Assembly (NCBI GenBank): GCA_002682825.1 | Contig: NOKP01000014.1 | Location: 1,189,559-1,253,558, forward strand | Length of the DNA stretch: 64,000 nucleotides | Source of the DNA: Neonectria sp. B-13 | Lineage: Eukaryota > Ascomycota > Sordariomycetes > Hypocreales > Nectriaceae | Reading direction: 5' to 3' | Shown here: in pieces, positions 34,028 through 43,583 of the stretch | How the letters are laid out: each line of letters starts with the position of its first letter | Position numbering within the stretch: the stretch's first letter is position 1 | Position numbers and translations under genes: made by a program | The notes under the pieces: generated by a model | What the model saw: only the letters and a program-made list of their open reading frames with translations | What the model was told of the DNA's origin: nothing | Databases searched by the model: none

Positions 34028-35271
34028 CTATCCTTCTAGCTCATAAGACCCCGTAGAGAACAAATGGCTGATGTTAGGGGGATTTTGTTGGCTCTGGCTT
34101 CGCTCAGGGTAGTCCGCATTGTAGCTGGTGCACGCCCTGGCTGCCGCTTGTTGCTGGCCAAGCCCGAGGTAAACGACCGCCGCTGATGGGTTGGATCGGG
34201 AAGATGGTCTTTCTTGGCTCATCTATGACTCTGGGTCTCGTCTGGGGATGTCGTCCCATTTTCCCATCTCGTATGGACTTGGGTAATGGGGTGGAGGCGG
34301 CGGATTCTTGTTGATCTTGGCCTTATTCTTTAGTGCGTCGGTGGTCTTGATGGCCTGCGCGGTCAGGATGGGCTCTCCGTCCTCATCCGAAGCCGTGGAT
34401 ATGGCCGCCCACTGCTCGTCTAAGCCGTCGACAAGAAGTCGGTGCTGCTCCTCAGTGTAGATGCCAGCCTCGCGACTCTCATCCGCGTCGTTCTTTTTGG
34501 CCTCGATGGTTCTCTTCATCTGAGTCCAGTTGACGCACTCCCAGGCTTCAACCCCATCGACCCAACCCCCCGGCTTCAGGTTGTCCTCGATCCGAGCCTC
34601 CGGGTAGTGGGCGATCTCGTCGCGGATGCTGTACTGATTGATCCAGGTGAGCGCCGTAGTTCTTGTCACGCCACGTTCCGTGCATAGGAGCTGAATTCGG
34701 TCAAGGAATGGTGTTCGGGGCTCGTGGCCTGCTGGCTCGCCGTCATCCCTCCACTTGTTTACCAAGTCCTGCTCTGCCTTGACGTTGGCGTCTAAGTCTG
34801 TAGCCCGCCTACCGTTCACCGCGCTCCAGACGATGTCCGCTTCGCCAGCCTGTTGGGCCTCTGTTTTGGTCATGCCATTTCTTCTGTGCATGTCCATTAG
34901 CATCGACTTTTCTCTCTGCTTGACTTCTTTCTCGTAAGCCCCCAGGGAATTGTAGAGCGCTCCGAACAAGTCACCGCTCTCGACGATGAACCTAGAGTTG
35001 TCTCGATCTCGGATAGCGTCAGCGCGGTCGGCTGCCTTGGCAAAGGCCTCCCAGCCTGCGAGGAGCAGTCTCCTATCGCCGGTACCGTCCTCTGCGAACT
35101 TGTTAGCGCTTTCGAGGATGTCTTCACTCAATCTCTCCGTATTTGGACTTAACAGCCCGGACTTTGACGCTTGGTAATGCCGTCAATGACCCTGTCCACC
35201 TCCTCGTCACGCTTTCTCTTGTGACTGGGATGAAGGGGGAGAGAGAAACTGCCGTCAGCTGGTGAGGACAT
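34028..35271 (-). pseudogene. copy A of an unknown family, frameshifted near its N terminus
   Basis: The frame starts at ATG 35271 (MSSPADGSFSLPLHPSHKRK) and continues to EVDRVIDGITKRQ. It then hits a stop in that register. The next register continues at once as SGLLSPNTERLSEDILESAN and stays open to a TAG at 34223 (about 300 codons). Copy B at 38.8 kb reads through the same junction in one frame (VDNIHDINKRRNSGRMSPDT), and aligned to it copy A lacks one base near 35179. The body is hydrophilic and helical (LLLAGWEAFAKAADRADAI, QQAGEADIVWSAVNGRRATD) and ends PPPPPHYPSPYEMG...DPES. After the TAG, the same frame reopens with ATG for 64 codons to 34028. No domain recognised. A sequencing error is an alternative to a real lesion. 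Confidence 0.55.
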
Positions 35272-35598
35272 GGTAGATGTGTTTAATTAATGTGCTAGAA
35301 TTGATGATTTCTTGGATTCTGAAGTTTGATAACTCGCAAGTAACTCTGATGGTGATGCGATGATTGGAGTGCTTCTGGTGGCAGCATGGACATCTCGAAT
35401 GGGGGTTCGTTAGGTATATGGTGCTTCTCCCTTATGGTCTTTCCTTCCATCACATTGAATGAACCTGATAAGGAGCTCCTGAGGTAGGAACCAGGTAGCG
35501 CAAGCACTTGAGAAGTTGCGCCTACCTAAAGTCAACAACTGGCCAACTTGGTCGTAGCAGTGACGTTTCTCGTGGGATGCTTCCTTCCGTCGCATGGT
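35272..35598. other. short intergenic region
   Basis: 5' flank of copy A (-) and 3' flank of the metallophosphoesterase (-). Nothing recognised. Confidence 0.55.
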
Positions 35599-36582
35599 CT
35601 ATTGATACATAAGCTTGAGTTCGATGTCCACCAGCCAAGGAAGTTGCGTGAGCTGATCCCCATCATCCCCCTTGGCTGCCGCGTTTACAAACAGTGTCTG
35701 CTTCCCTTCCTCGAGCGGATTGTCGTCTCCATTGCAATGGCTTGTGCGGTAGCATGTGCCGTCGAGGAAAGCATTGGCCCTACTCTCCTTCTCCTTCCTC
35801 TTCGTTATGTCGTCGTCATCATACTTGGACCTACTGAGTCCAGCAAGGTTCTCAACGAGAACAGATTTTTCGTTGTCAATGTCTGAGAAGTGCGAGGGAG
35901 CCTCGCTGACCTGCTCCTTCCAGGCGACCAACTTTGCTCCCCACCCTTCGTGAATGTGACCGAAGCAGTGCAACCTGGGGCGCTTTCTGGCTGCTGCGGC
36001 GAAGAGGTCAGGGCAGCCAGCCCGTTGTCGTGCGTCTGTTCTATCCATAATTCCCTTTGGGGGGCCATGCGTGATGAACAAATCTGTGCCATCTTTGACA
36101 GGAAAGTCGTGTCCTTCCTGCGGGTGATATTGAAACCCCCAATCATCCACTGAAGGGGTAAAAGGGCTTGCGAAGACTGTCAACGCTGCTCCATTATCCA
36201 AAATAAATTGGTGGGTCCCTTCGTCCAAGAAAACGACTCCTGCGTTCTTTGCGTCATTGAACAGAGCCATTACCTCTCCCCAAGTGCCGTACTCCTTCTT
36301 CACGAGCTCTGGCTCTAGTGGTGGGCGGGTTTCGGCGACCTTTTTCTTGAACATGGGGGTGTCCATGGTGAAGTCATGATTTCCGGCTATTACCAGTTTC
36401 AATGGTGCGTCGAGGCTTTGAAGAAGTTGGAGAGATGCTCGGAACTCGGCAATTTTGGACTCTTCGGTGAGGTCGCCGCAATGGATTGCAACATCTGCAC
36501 GGTGGTGTGGGTGACGATCAGGTGAGAAAGCCATGCCGTGAGTATCCGAGAGGATGAGGAAGCGAGTCTTGACAGATGCCAT
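35599..36582 (-). CDS. metallophosphoesterase (MPPED-like), intronless
   Basis: Single exon, 327 aa. ATG 36582 (GCCATGGCATCT) was chosen because the frame upstream opens only at a TTG and adds a non-conserved stretch. The motif order is that of calcineurin-like esterases: LILSDTHGM (D13, H15), HCGDLT, AGNHDF, THGPPKG and CFGHIHEGWG, with the GxIHEGxG ending typical of the MPPED1/UPF0046 subgroup. No signal peptide, so probably cytosolic. The substrate is unknown; subgroup members act on cyclic nucleotides in other organisms. Not closely similar to the esterase at 22964. Confidence 0.83.
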   Translation of the reverse strand: MASVKTRFLILSDTHGMAFSPDRHPHHRADVAIHCGDLTEESKIAEFRASLQLLQSLDAPLKLVIAGNHDFTMDTPMFKKKVAETRPPLEPELVKKEYGTWGEVMALFNDAKNAGVVFLDEGTHQFILDNGAALTVFASPFTPSVDDWGFQYHPQEGHDFPVKDGTDLFITHGPPKGIMDRTDARQRAGCPDLFAAAARKRPRLHCFGHIHEGWGAKLVAWKEQVSEAPSHFSDIDNEKSVLVENLAGLSRSKYDDDDITKRKEKESRANAFLDGTCYRTSHCNGDDNPLEEGKQTLFVNAAAKGDDGDQLTQLPWLVDIELKLMYQ

Positions 36583-37241
36583 GGCGCCTGGGCTTCGACA
36601 ATGTAGACAATGTAGACAAAGATGGAAGATGCTCAAGGGGGGAATGTCCTCAAGTTTATGACGGTCAGTTGAGTGGAGTGAAATGAAAGTTGGGAGCAGC
36701 AACAGGAGGCCCCAAGAACTGCGCTTATTCAAAGACAGGAGAAACGTTCAAAGATACCCCACGAGTGGGATTTCTTGGGTTCGTGGTTCGAGAGAACCTC
36801 GATGACCTTCGCAATAACTTCCACAAGGACTATTGCGTCCTTCTCGCCGAATCCCACAGGCACCTCATCGATTTTCCCAAGTACGATGCTTGTAGAACCA
36901 GGAGATCGTTTCATGCAAATGGCTTTCCGCGAACTGGTGACGATTAGCGTGGTGATGACTGGAAGTCCTACCCTAACAAGCGTTAAGTGGCCTTCAAGGT
37001 TATGACCCATCCGCCGTGACGCGTCCAACAACAATAAGTTTATTGTCTGTCGATTCAAGGTTCTCGATTTTTGCGAATTTTATTTTATTTTCGGAGAAAC
37101 ATCGAGTCCAAGGCATATAAATCAAGGCCCTAGCCATGGAATTGTCAGAATACTCTCTTTTCCTCATCCACACTTACCCATTCTCATCCATCAGCCTTTT
37201 CACTCTGACCTCAAACAACCTTCAATAAACACGCCCTAAAG
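36583..37241. other. divergent promoter region
   Basis: Lies between the - strand esterase and the + strand 2EXR gene. A - strand ATG frame of 93 codons (37010-36729) reads fairly smoothly but has no recognised domain and sits in the esterase promoter, so it is not called. See the TATA element at 37116. Confidence 0.4.
37116..37121 (+). promoter_or_regulatory. TATA box candidate of the 2EXR gene
   Basis: TATAAA lies about 121 bp upstream of the ATG, followed by a short C/T- and C/A-rich leader. This is the expected spacing for a TATA-dependent fungal promoter. Functional use is inferred. Confidence 0.45.
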
Positions 37242-38327
37242 ATGTGCTCCGCAACATTTCACCTTTTCTCAAACCTATCATGGGAGCTGAGGCGCCAGAT
37301 CTGGGAGTCTGCAATCCGTCCAACGGGTCGTGACTACGCGGGTATACACAACTTCTCTGTCTTTGACAACGAACTGGTGGCAGACAAGAGCATGAAGCCT
37401 CACATAGTCTTGCCATTCAGACTTCTTAAATTCCGCAAAAACTTCGTCGCTGCTGTTACAGGACTTGACCATCATGGCAAGGCCAACCGGTCCGCTTACC
37501 TTTGGGACGCCGGCCTTTGGACGGCATGCAGGGAGTCTCGCGAAGCCATCACGAGCCATTTAAACATGTCCCAGTGGGACAAAAAGAGACGCAGTCTCGT
37601 TGATTCATATGAACAGAGCTTTATCCAACCTCGGATCATCCCGCAATGGGAACAGTGGAGAGATCACAGGGAACTTCCAGCCATGACTACAGCTCCACCA
37701 TTGCGAGGCTGCAAAGAAGGCGAGGAGTGGCAGCTCATGGTGCGTCCGTACCAAGACGCTTTTAACTTGGACTTTATGGACCTCGCTGCGCTTTCGGGTC
37801 GACGGAAAGACTTTTGGAAACACCTGGATTGGTACGATATCTTTGTCGACTTGTTCTTCTCGTCGCCCTCCAGGGGCTGCAGACCCGTGAGAAACCTCGT
37901 TGTTGATTTTGACCCGAGCTGGAACCGCGACTTACCAGAGGATCTGTACAACCTCGATTGCGAGCATACGCTACGGGGTTTTGTCGCCTCGTTGCTCACA
38001 CCAATTGCCTCTTATGAGTTGGACTGTGTCGTCTGGTTGGTGGACCGGGGTGCCCGCCAGTGTGAACAGGAGTGCACTCCTTGTCGGTCGCGAAAGACTC
38101 CGCGCAAGGTCTTTTACAACTGCGATGAGGAATTCGTTGAGATGGGTGACAAATGTGTTGAGAGGCGGAGGTGGGAAGAAGAGTCGGCGGCGTACTTCGT
38201 CAACCATCTGAAAGACATGACCGAAGATCTACGAAATCCATATTGGTACCGAGGAGAGTCCGATAACGGAGAGGATTTTGACGCGGAAGATCATGTACGC
38301 ATTCTTTATTGTAAGAGCGGATGCTGA
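37242..38327 (+). CDS. 2EXR domain protein
   Basis: Single exon, 361 aa. The N terminus FHLFSNLSWELRRQIWESAI is the 2EXR signature (F-x-x-F-x-x-L-P/S-x-E-L-R-x-x-I-W). It is followed by the expected aromatic/basic middle and the WTACRESREA block near residue 100. The C-terminal half is Cys- and acid-rich (CEQECTPCRSRK). 2EXR proteins are an expanded fungal family of unknown biochemical role and are often found in accessory regions. It has a TATA-type promoter and no introns. Confidence 0.85.
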   Translation: MCSATFHLFSNLSWELRRQIWESAIRPTGRDYAGIHNFSVFDNELVADKSMKPHIVLPFRLLKFRKNFVAAVTGLDHHGKANRSAYLWDAGLWTACRESREAITSHLNMSQWDKKRRSLVDSYEQSFIQPRIIPQWEQWRDHRELPAMTTAPPLRGCKEGEEWQLMVRPYQDAFNLDFMDLAALSGRRKDFWKHLDWYDIFVDLFFSSPSRGCRPVRNLVVDFDPSWNRDLPEDLYNLDCEHTLRGFVASLLTPIASYELDCVVWLVDRGARQCEQECTPCRSRKTPRKVFYNCDEEFVEMGDKCVERRRWEEESAAYFVNHLKDMTEDLRNPYWYRGESDNGEDFDAEDHVRILYCKSGC

Positions 38328-38780
38328 GCATACCACAATAAGAACGGCAAGACGAGGGGAGCCTTCAAAATGCCACCCTCAGCCATCGGCTCCCTTTCTT
38401 GGGGTATTAGCTGTGACCTGAGATCTCTTTGCCTCCGCCAGGCCAAAGAAACCGGTGTAGTCAGGTGGACTGGAATTCTGATCGGCTCTCTGCGATCGAA
38501 ACTTGGACTACGTGAGTCGCAGCGTGGATCGCCAATTTTGAAGCCACTGTAATCAACGTCTCGATCAGCCAGCACTCTGCGGGAGATGCACATGTCAATC
38601 ACCTTTTTTAACTTTAGTAGTACTCTACAATCTTGAACTTCATAATATTGCACCACCTCTACCACCGTCGTCGCTGCTGCCGACGAGGACGACGAGTCTG
38701 TCACAGTGAATCCTAAAAACGCTAAAGACCTAGCCTTTATCGTTACGACGACTGGATATTTCCCCTATTCATAGGGGGCG
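38328..38780. other. intergenic
   Basis: No gene recognised. Separates the 2EXR gene from the family fragment at 38.8 kb. Confidence 0.5.
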
Positions 38781-39141
38781 ATGGGAGGCTTTGAGTTCCG
38801 TAGTGTGGCCGTGGACAACATCCACGACATCAACAAACGTCGGAATTCCGGCCGGATGAGTCCAGATACAGCGATAATTAGCAACGTGCTTCTGCAAAGC
38901 GCTAACAAGTGTGTAGAAGACGGGACTGGCGACAAGCCTGCTCCTCGCAGGCTGGGAGGCCTTTGCCAACGCGGACGATCGCGCTGACGCTGACCGATAT
39001 CGCGAGAAGCTCAAAAAGCAAATCGAAGAGGCTGAGGCTGTCATTGCCAAGATCGAGGAAGCACGGGGAAGAGCCATATATCATCAGCAGCCCTACATCC
39101 ATCTTCAAAACCGGCTTCAGTGGCCTCCCGTGATCCATTGA
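38781..39141 (+). pseudogene. copy B of the 34-35 kb family: truncated and frameshifted fragment
   Basis: From ATG 38781 the frame reads MGGFEFRSVAVDNIHDINKR and on through SANKCVEDGTGD. This aligns with copy A (EVDRVIDGITKR, then SANKFAEDGTGD). After GTGD a 2-base deficit relative to copy A shifts the register. In the new register it continues SLLLAGWEAFANADDRADAD, matching copy A LLLAGWEAFAKAADRADAI almost exactly, then a divergent helical tail ending PPVIH and a stop at 39139-39141. The remaining roughly 230 codons of copy A are absent. The lesion is at a different place from that of copy A. Clearly a duplicate fragment; function unknown. Confidence 0.7.
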
Positions 39142-39550
39142 TCCGAATTATTCTTAGGCCCGGGGAAGAAGCATGCGACAATTACCCCATGGGCAATATA
39201 TTTCGGGTACTGCGCAATGACAAAAGTACGTGCTCAGACTTCGAGAAGCAATTTTATCCAGTGATATTTAGAATTCATTCAGAGGTAAGTACACTGGCGT
39301 GGCCGTTGATGATGCTCGTCTCCCCCAATGGATGGCGGTGTTGCCGTGGAAGCACCCCAGGAACGAAAGCTCCGCCGGAGTCAATGACGTCGTCGCTGCG
39401 AACAGGGCGTGCTACGTAAAGTCAGACTCGCCCAGCGCCATCATCGATCGGAGAACGGCCACCACCAGAAAAAGGCGACGTATAAGACCAGACAACGCGC
39501 CCTTGTCTGCCAGATAAGCCTTTCCGCCAAGCACTCACAAAATCGCAAAC
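39142..39550. other. intergenic, HAM1-like leader
   Basis: Nothing recognised beyond the presumptive promoter and leader of the HAM1-like gene. Confidence 0.5.
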
Positions 39551-41779
39551 ATGTCATCGTGCTTCGGATTCTGCAGGTCTCGCAGCCGCGACAGCGAGCG
39601 CGAGCCTCTGCTCCCGCGGTACAACGACGACACGGCGCTGCAGACGCGTCTGCACGAGAAGCTCCACACATATCAGATGCTCCGGGCCTTTTCCAAGGGA
39701 TATATGCCCACCAACCAGCAGGCAGTCATTCACTTGCGCACGCTTCTTTCGGCCGAGGCCTTGAACCCGCGCGGCGACGACCTGAGCCCGTCGGGACGAG
39801 CGCTGATCCGCACCATTAAGCTCTGGCTCACGCAACTCACCAAAGTGCTCCAACACAAGAACGCCGAGGACCAAATCCAAGACTTCATCTGGTATCTCAC
39901 CAAGGCACGGCTGGACGTGGATGTGGCCGACATTGGCGCCAGGGCGGGGAGGGCAAGAGTCAAGGCAGATGCGACGGCGACGTACAGGAGCCTGCAGACG
40001 GTGGGTTCATTACTACTAAACAACTCGGACTTTCGCATCTTCTTGTCGGATTTGAGCACGGTTGGGAGGGAGGTACTTCGTGATACGGCCTTTTCCCTAG
40101 CCGACGTGTCCAAGCAGGCCGGCAAGGCAATCGAGCCCGACAAGAAGGACCAAGATGCGTTGAAGCATCCCAACGGGAACGGAGAATCCAAGCCTGTGCC
40201 TTCGAACAAGGACCTTACCGATGAGCTGGCAAAGGTTTCCGAAGCGGTGGTAGACGGTACCGCAGAGGTGCTTAACGAAACCGGCCAGAGCATTGCCGAC
40301 CATGTCACAGGCGAGGAGGGAGAGACTCTCGTTCATCGCCTCAAGCAAACCGTCCTCCATCTTCGGGAGCATACAGACTATTCCGATTCTGTCTCGACCT
40401 TGTCTCTTCTCATCCGTCGTTATCTCCTAGCATACTCGCACGCCGCAGCGGCAACAATTGATGCTATCGAAGAGGATACCAACACCAACGCGGATGCTGA
40501 TCGGGCGCTTCATAACTTCTGGCTCTTTATCACCTCTCTTGGAAAGCGCGAGCACTGGGATGATGTGGAGAAGTCGTTTGCATCGGTGATGGAGGTTGGC
40601 CAAACGGATCCGAACTTCGACGAGCTCATCAGGCAGGTAGGCAACATGGTGCAAGACATGTTGATGGATCCGGACTTCTTCGAAGAGGCCGAGGAGCGGT
40701 TCCAGCAATTGCGCAAAAAGTCCAACGATCTCGTGGTCAAGTCCTCCGTTCGGGACGACCTTGATGCCCTTCTCGCTAGCCTTTACGCGGCCTTCCGCTC
40801 GGTGCTTGAGGATGCGGACATCAATAAACTCGTCCAAACCACTAAGAGGATCGTCAGCCTCCTCTCCCCAGCTGGACAGAATACTAATTCGGAACTGATA
40901 TCCGACTCCATCAACATATTTGTGCCGCTGCTCATCCAAGCCATTCAGTACATCCCCATCCCCCGTCTGGAAGTGGCAACGCCGGCCGTTGACTTGTTGC
41001 TGGAGAATCTCATCCTTGAACCAGGCCGGACGGTCAACCACAGCTCTTTCTTCCCCTACAAATTGAATATTTCGACACGGAACGATGTCGAAGTGCGCAA
41101 AGCACGATATGGAACGGCATCGACAATGACGTCGCTGCTGAACATCAAAGTATCGGGGTTGTCATTTGCGGCGGATGACCTGGGCTACTGGTTGCGTCTA
41201 CACTCGGGCCTCCTCCGGATGGCTGACGAAGGCCTTGCGGGATTCTACCTGGACGAGCGAGGTGTTGACATTTCTCTGGATATCGAGATTGGGCGGGAAC
41301 GGCTAGAGCAGATGGTTGTGTTGCGCGGAGTCGATGTGCGCATTCACCACCTCAACTACAAGCTCAGCAAGTCCAAATTCGCTTTTCTGGCGTGGATCTT
41401 CAAGCCGTTCATACGACCCTTGGTGAAGAAGGCGCTTGAGATCAAGGTCGCGGCGGCCATCGAAGAAGGTATCCACACGCTGAACAGGGAACTGCTCTAC
41501 GCACGGGAGCGGCTGCGAGCAACCCGAATTGCCAACCCTAGCGATCTATGGACGTTCATCCGTGCGGTGCTTGCCCGCTTGGTGCCGGCACCTGACCCAG
41601 ACATTGAGGCCCGAATCGGTGTTCAGGCAGGGAAGGGAGTCTTCCGTGGACGGTACGCTCCGGGAAGCTTGGTCAGACTTTGGGAGAGGGAGGGGCGAGA
41701 CGCGGAGCAGCAGGTGTTCGAGTATCAGAGGGCGGGGTGGAAGAATGAGATATTCGACGTCAAGACACAGCCTGTGTGA
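39551..41779 (+). CDS. HAM1-like protein (fungal HAM1 N- and C-domain architecture)
   Basis: Single exon, 742 aa. The N terminus is Cys/Arg/Ser-rich (MSSCFGFCRSRSRDSEREPL). A long alpha-helical HAM1 N-type domain follows (LHTYQMLRAFSKGYMPTNQQ; DFIWYLTKARLDVDVADIG; LLLNNSDFRIFLSDLSTVG). The C-terminal part contains HAM1_C landmarks (DLGYWLRLHSGLLRMADEGL; GVDISLDIEI; AFLAWIFKPFIRPLVKKALE). Related proteins resemble BPI/LBP-type lipid-binding folds and may act at membranes; the exact role is unknown. The many Cys near the start could be lipidated, which is inference. Unusual among its neighbours for a 2.2-kb CDS without an intron. Confidence 0.85.
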   Translation: MSSCFGFCRSRSRDSEREPLLPRYNDDTALQTRLHEKLHTYQMLRAFSKGYMPTNQQAVIHLRTLLSAEALNPRGDDLSPSGRALIRTIKLWLTQLTKVLQHKNAEDQIQDFIWYLTKARLDVDVADIGARAGRARVKADATATYRSLQTVGSLLLNNSDFRIFLSDLSTVGREVLRDTAFSLADVSKQAGKAIEPDKKDQDALKHPNGNGESKPVPSNKDLTDELAKVSEAVVDGTAEVLNETGQSIADHVTGEEGETLVHRLKQTVLHLREHTDYSDSVSTLSLLIRRYLLAYSHAAAATIDAIEEDTNTNADADRALHNFWLFITSLGKREHWDDVEKSFASVMEVGQTDPNFDELIRQVGNMVQDMLMDPDFFEEAEERFQQLRKKSNDLVVKSSVRDDLDALLASLYAAFRSVLEDADINKLVQTTKRIVSLLSPAGQNTNSELISDSINIFVPLLIQAIQYIPIPRLEVATPAVDLLLENLILEPGRTVNHSSFFPYKLNISTRNDVEVRKARYGTASTMTSLLNIKVSGLSFAADDLGYWLRLHSGLLRMADEGLAGFYLDERGVDISLDIEIGRERLEQMVVLRGVDVRIHHLNYKLSKSKFAFLAWIFKPFIRPLVKKALEIKVAAAIEEGIHTLNRELLYARERLRATRIANPSDLWTFIRAVLARLVPAPDPDIEARIGVQAGKGVFRGRYAPGSLVRLWEREGRDAEQQVFEYQRAGWKNEIFDVKTQPV

Positions 41780-42371
41780 TGTGGAGGTTGGCTGACGGAG
41801 GCGGTGGGTTGTAATGGCATTAATGCCTCGATGGGGTTGGGGAAGTGAGTATTCGCACAGTTGCAGTATTAGATGATATCACGCTTCACATACGGAGTAC
41901 GTTGGCACAAGATTAGGCACTAAGGAACAAGGACCAAGGCGTATAGGGGGTGGCTCATGGGGCGTTCTGGCTGGAACTGGGGAATTCGAGTGGCAAACAC
42001 AAAATTGAGGCTTACTTGTTTTCATTGACCGAGTTGACCTGAGCTGAGGCGTACGGAACAGTTAGGCATAGGATTGTATTGAGTTTCGATGACCAAGACC
42101 CCAGATCCAGACCAAATGTGAGAAGTTGATTACCAACGGACGGACTGTCGCTGGTCCAAAGACTTGGAGCTGGGGGATCCGCTGACCGAGGAAACGGAGT
42201 AAAACGCTGGGATGGATACATAGATTCATGGATTATAGACCTAAGAGTAAGACACGACAAGGGTCGAAGGGGTCTGGACAGGGGCGGGGGGACGGACGGG
42301 ACGAGGGGGACGGACCCAAAGCCAAGGACCAACATCAGACAAGGGACAAGGGGGAAGACCGGAAGAGTGGC

Positions 42372-42414
42372 CTGCGTGCTGCGTGCTGCGTGCTGCGTGC
42401 TGGCTGCGTGCTGC
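42372..42414. repeat. 7-bp tandem repeat (CTGCGTG)
   Basis: Four perfect consecutive CTGCGTG units, a CTGG break, another CTGCGTG and a partial unit. A simple minisatellite in non-coding sequence. Confidence 0.9.
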
Positions 42415-42638
42415 AGGTGCGTCCTTTTTACTGTGGGGAAGTCGGCAACGCATGCATGCATGTCGAGGAGGCATGTTGCGTTGAGTGAGGTTTTGGCGAA
42501 GGCCGGGCTGGTTACGCTGGAGTGACGGGATATTTCGTGGTCAGAGGAGCCCAGTGAACGAATGTCTGAAAAGGTGTGTGCATGTTGAGACATGGGCTGG
42601 GCCTGGCCTGTTCCGTCTTGGCTGCTAGTGTAGCCGCC

Positions 42639-42653
42639 CACACACACACACAC
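42639..42653. repeat. CA microsatellite
   Basis: A short uninterrupted CA dinucleotide run in non-coding sequence. Confidence 0.85.
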
Positions 42654-43553
42654 TCCATCACATCGCGGCCACGACGTCGAAGTTGGTGCGTTGAGATGCG
42701 GTGCTAAGGTGCGTCTGCGATGGCTGCGGTGCGGTGCGGTGCGGTCCTTGCGGTCCACGCGACCAGGATCCGGATGGAGGATGACACCCATTCAGGCATT
42801 CGCCCATTCACCACCCATGGATGGCTTCCAGACTTTCCCAGTCTCGTCGCCCCCTGAATCGCCACTGCTTGCTCCCAAGGCAATAGTCCGGACCACGTAT
42901 GTAGGCCAGGGGACGGTGCTAGTCGAGCCACAGCCCTGTACGAAAGGTCAAGGCAAATCCGGGCTGAGTCGATCCCTTCCCCGATCTGGTTTCTGTTCTT
43001 GGTCCTGGTCCTTGGCGCCCTCCTCTTTCCCCCACTGCGACGAGGCGGAAAAAGCAATGCTGTGGGAGGGAGTGAGAACGGAGAAGAAGTCGTACCATGG
43101 GGAAGAGAAACAACCGTTTCAGCTAGAGCCAGAGGCTAGAGGCACTTTGGAGGTGCTAAGCAGCTAGCACCCAAGGTACCTCCGGTAAGGCAGGCTGTGG
43201 GAGTGGAGGCCGGTCACGAGAGGGGGATAGCATGTATACCTAGGAATAGTGTCAAGCTGTGGTCCAATGCTGTGGATGTGTGCAGTGGGTGGTGAGTGTA
43301 GTTTGCAGTGTGCAGGAGGGTATTCGTACACCTTGGAAGACCCGTTGCAGGCACTACACTGCAGTCTCATTCATAAGTTACACCGGCTGGCTGGCTGAGC
43401 AGGGGACGGACATTTCAAGTTCCATTTCGCATTTCTCCGCCTCCCGTCCCATCCACTGGAGTCCTCAGGCTCTCTAACCACTGACCAGTCACCATTCAGC
43501 CTTCTCTCTCTCCACTTCCACTTCCCACTTCTACACGTAGGCACTCTCGTCAG

Positions 43554-43583
43554 TCTCTCCCTCTCCCTCTCCCTCTCCCTCTC
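43554..43583. repeat. CTCCCT hexamer microsatellite
   Basis: About five tandem hexamers within the C/T-rich region upstream of the gene at 45326. Confidence 0.85.

Noticed and set aside
36729..37010. 93-codon - strand frame between the esterase and 2EXR genes
   Set aside because: Reads smoothly but matches nothing and occupies a divergent promoter; evidence too thin to call.
42012..42791. 259-codon - strand open frame
   Set aside because: Spans microsatellites and G-rich repeats; composition follows the repeats, not a protein.
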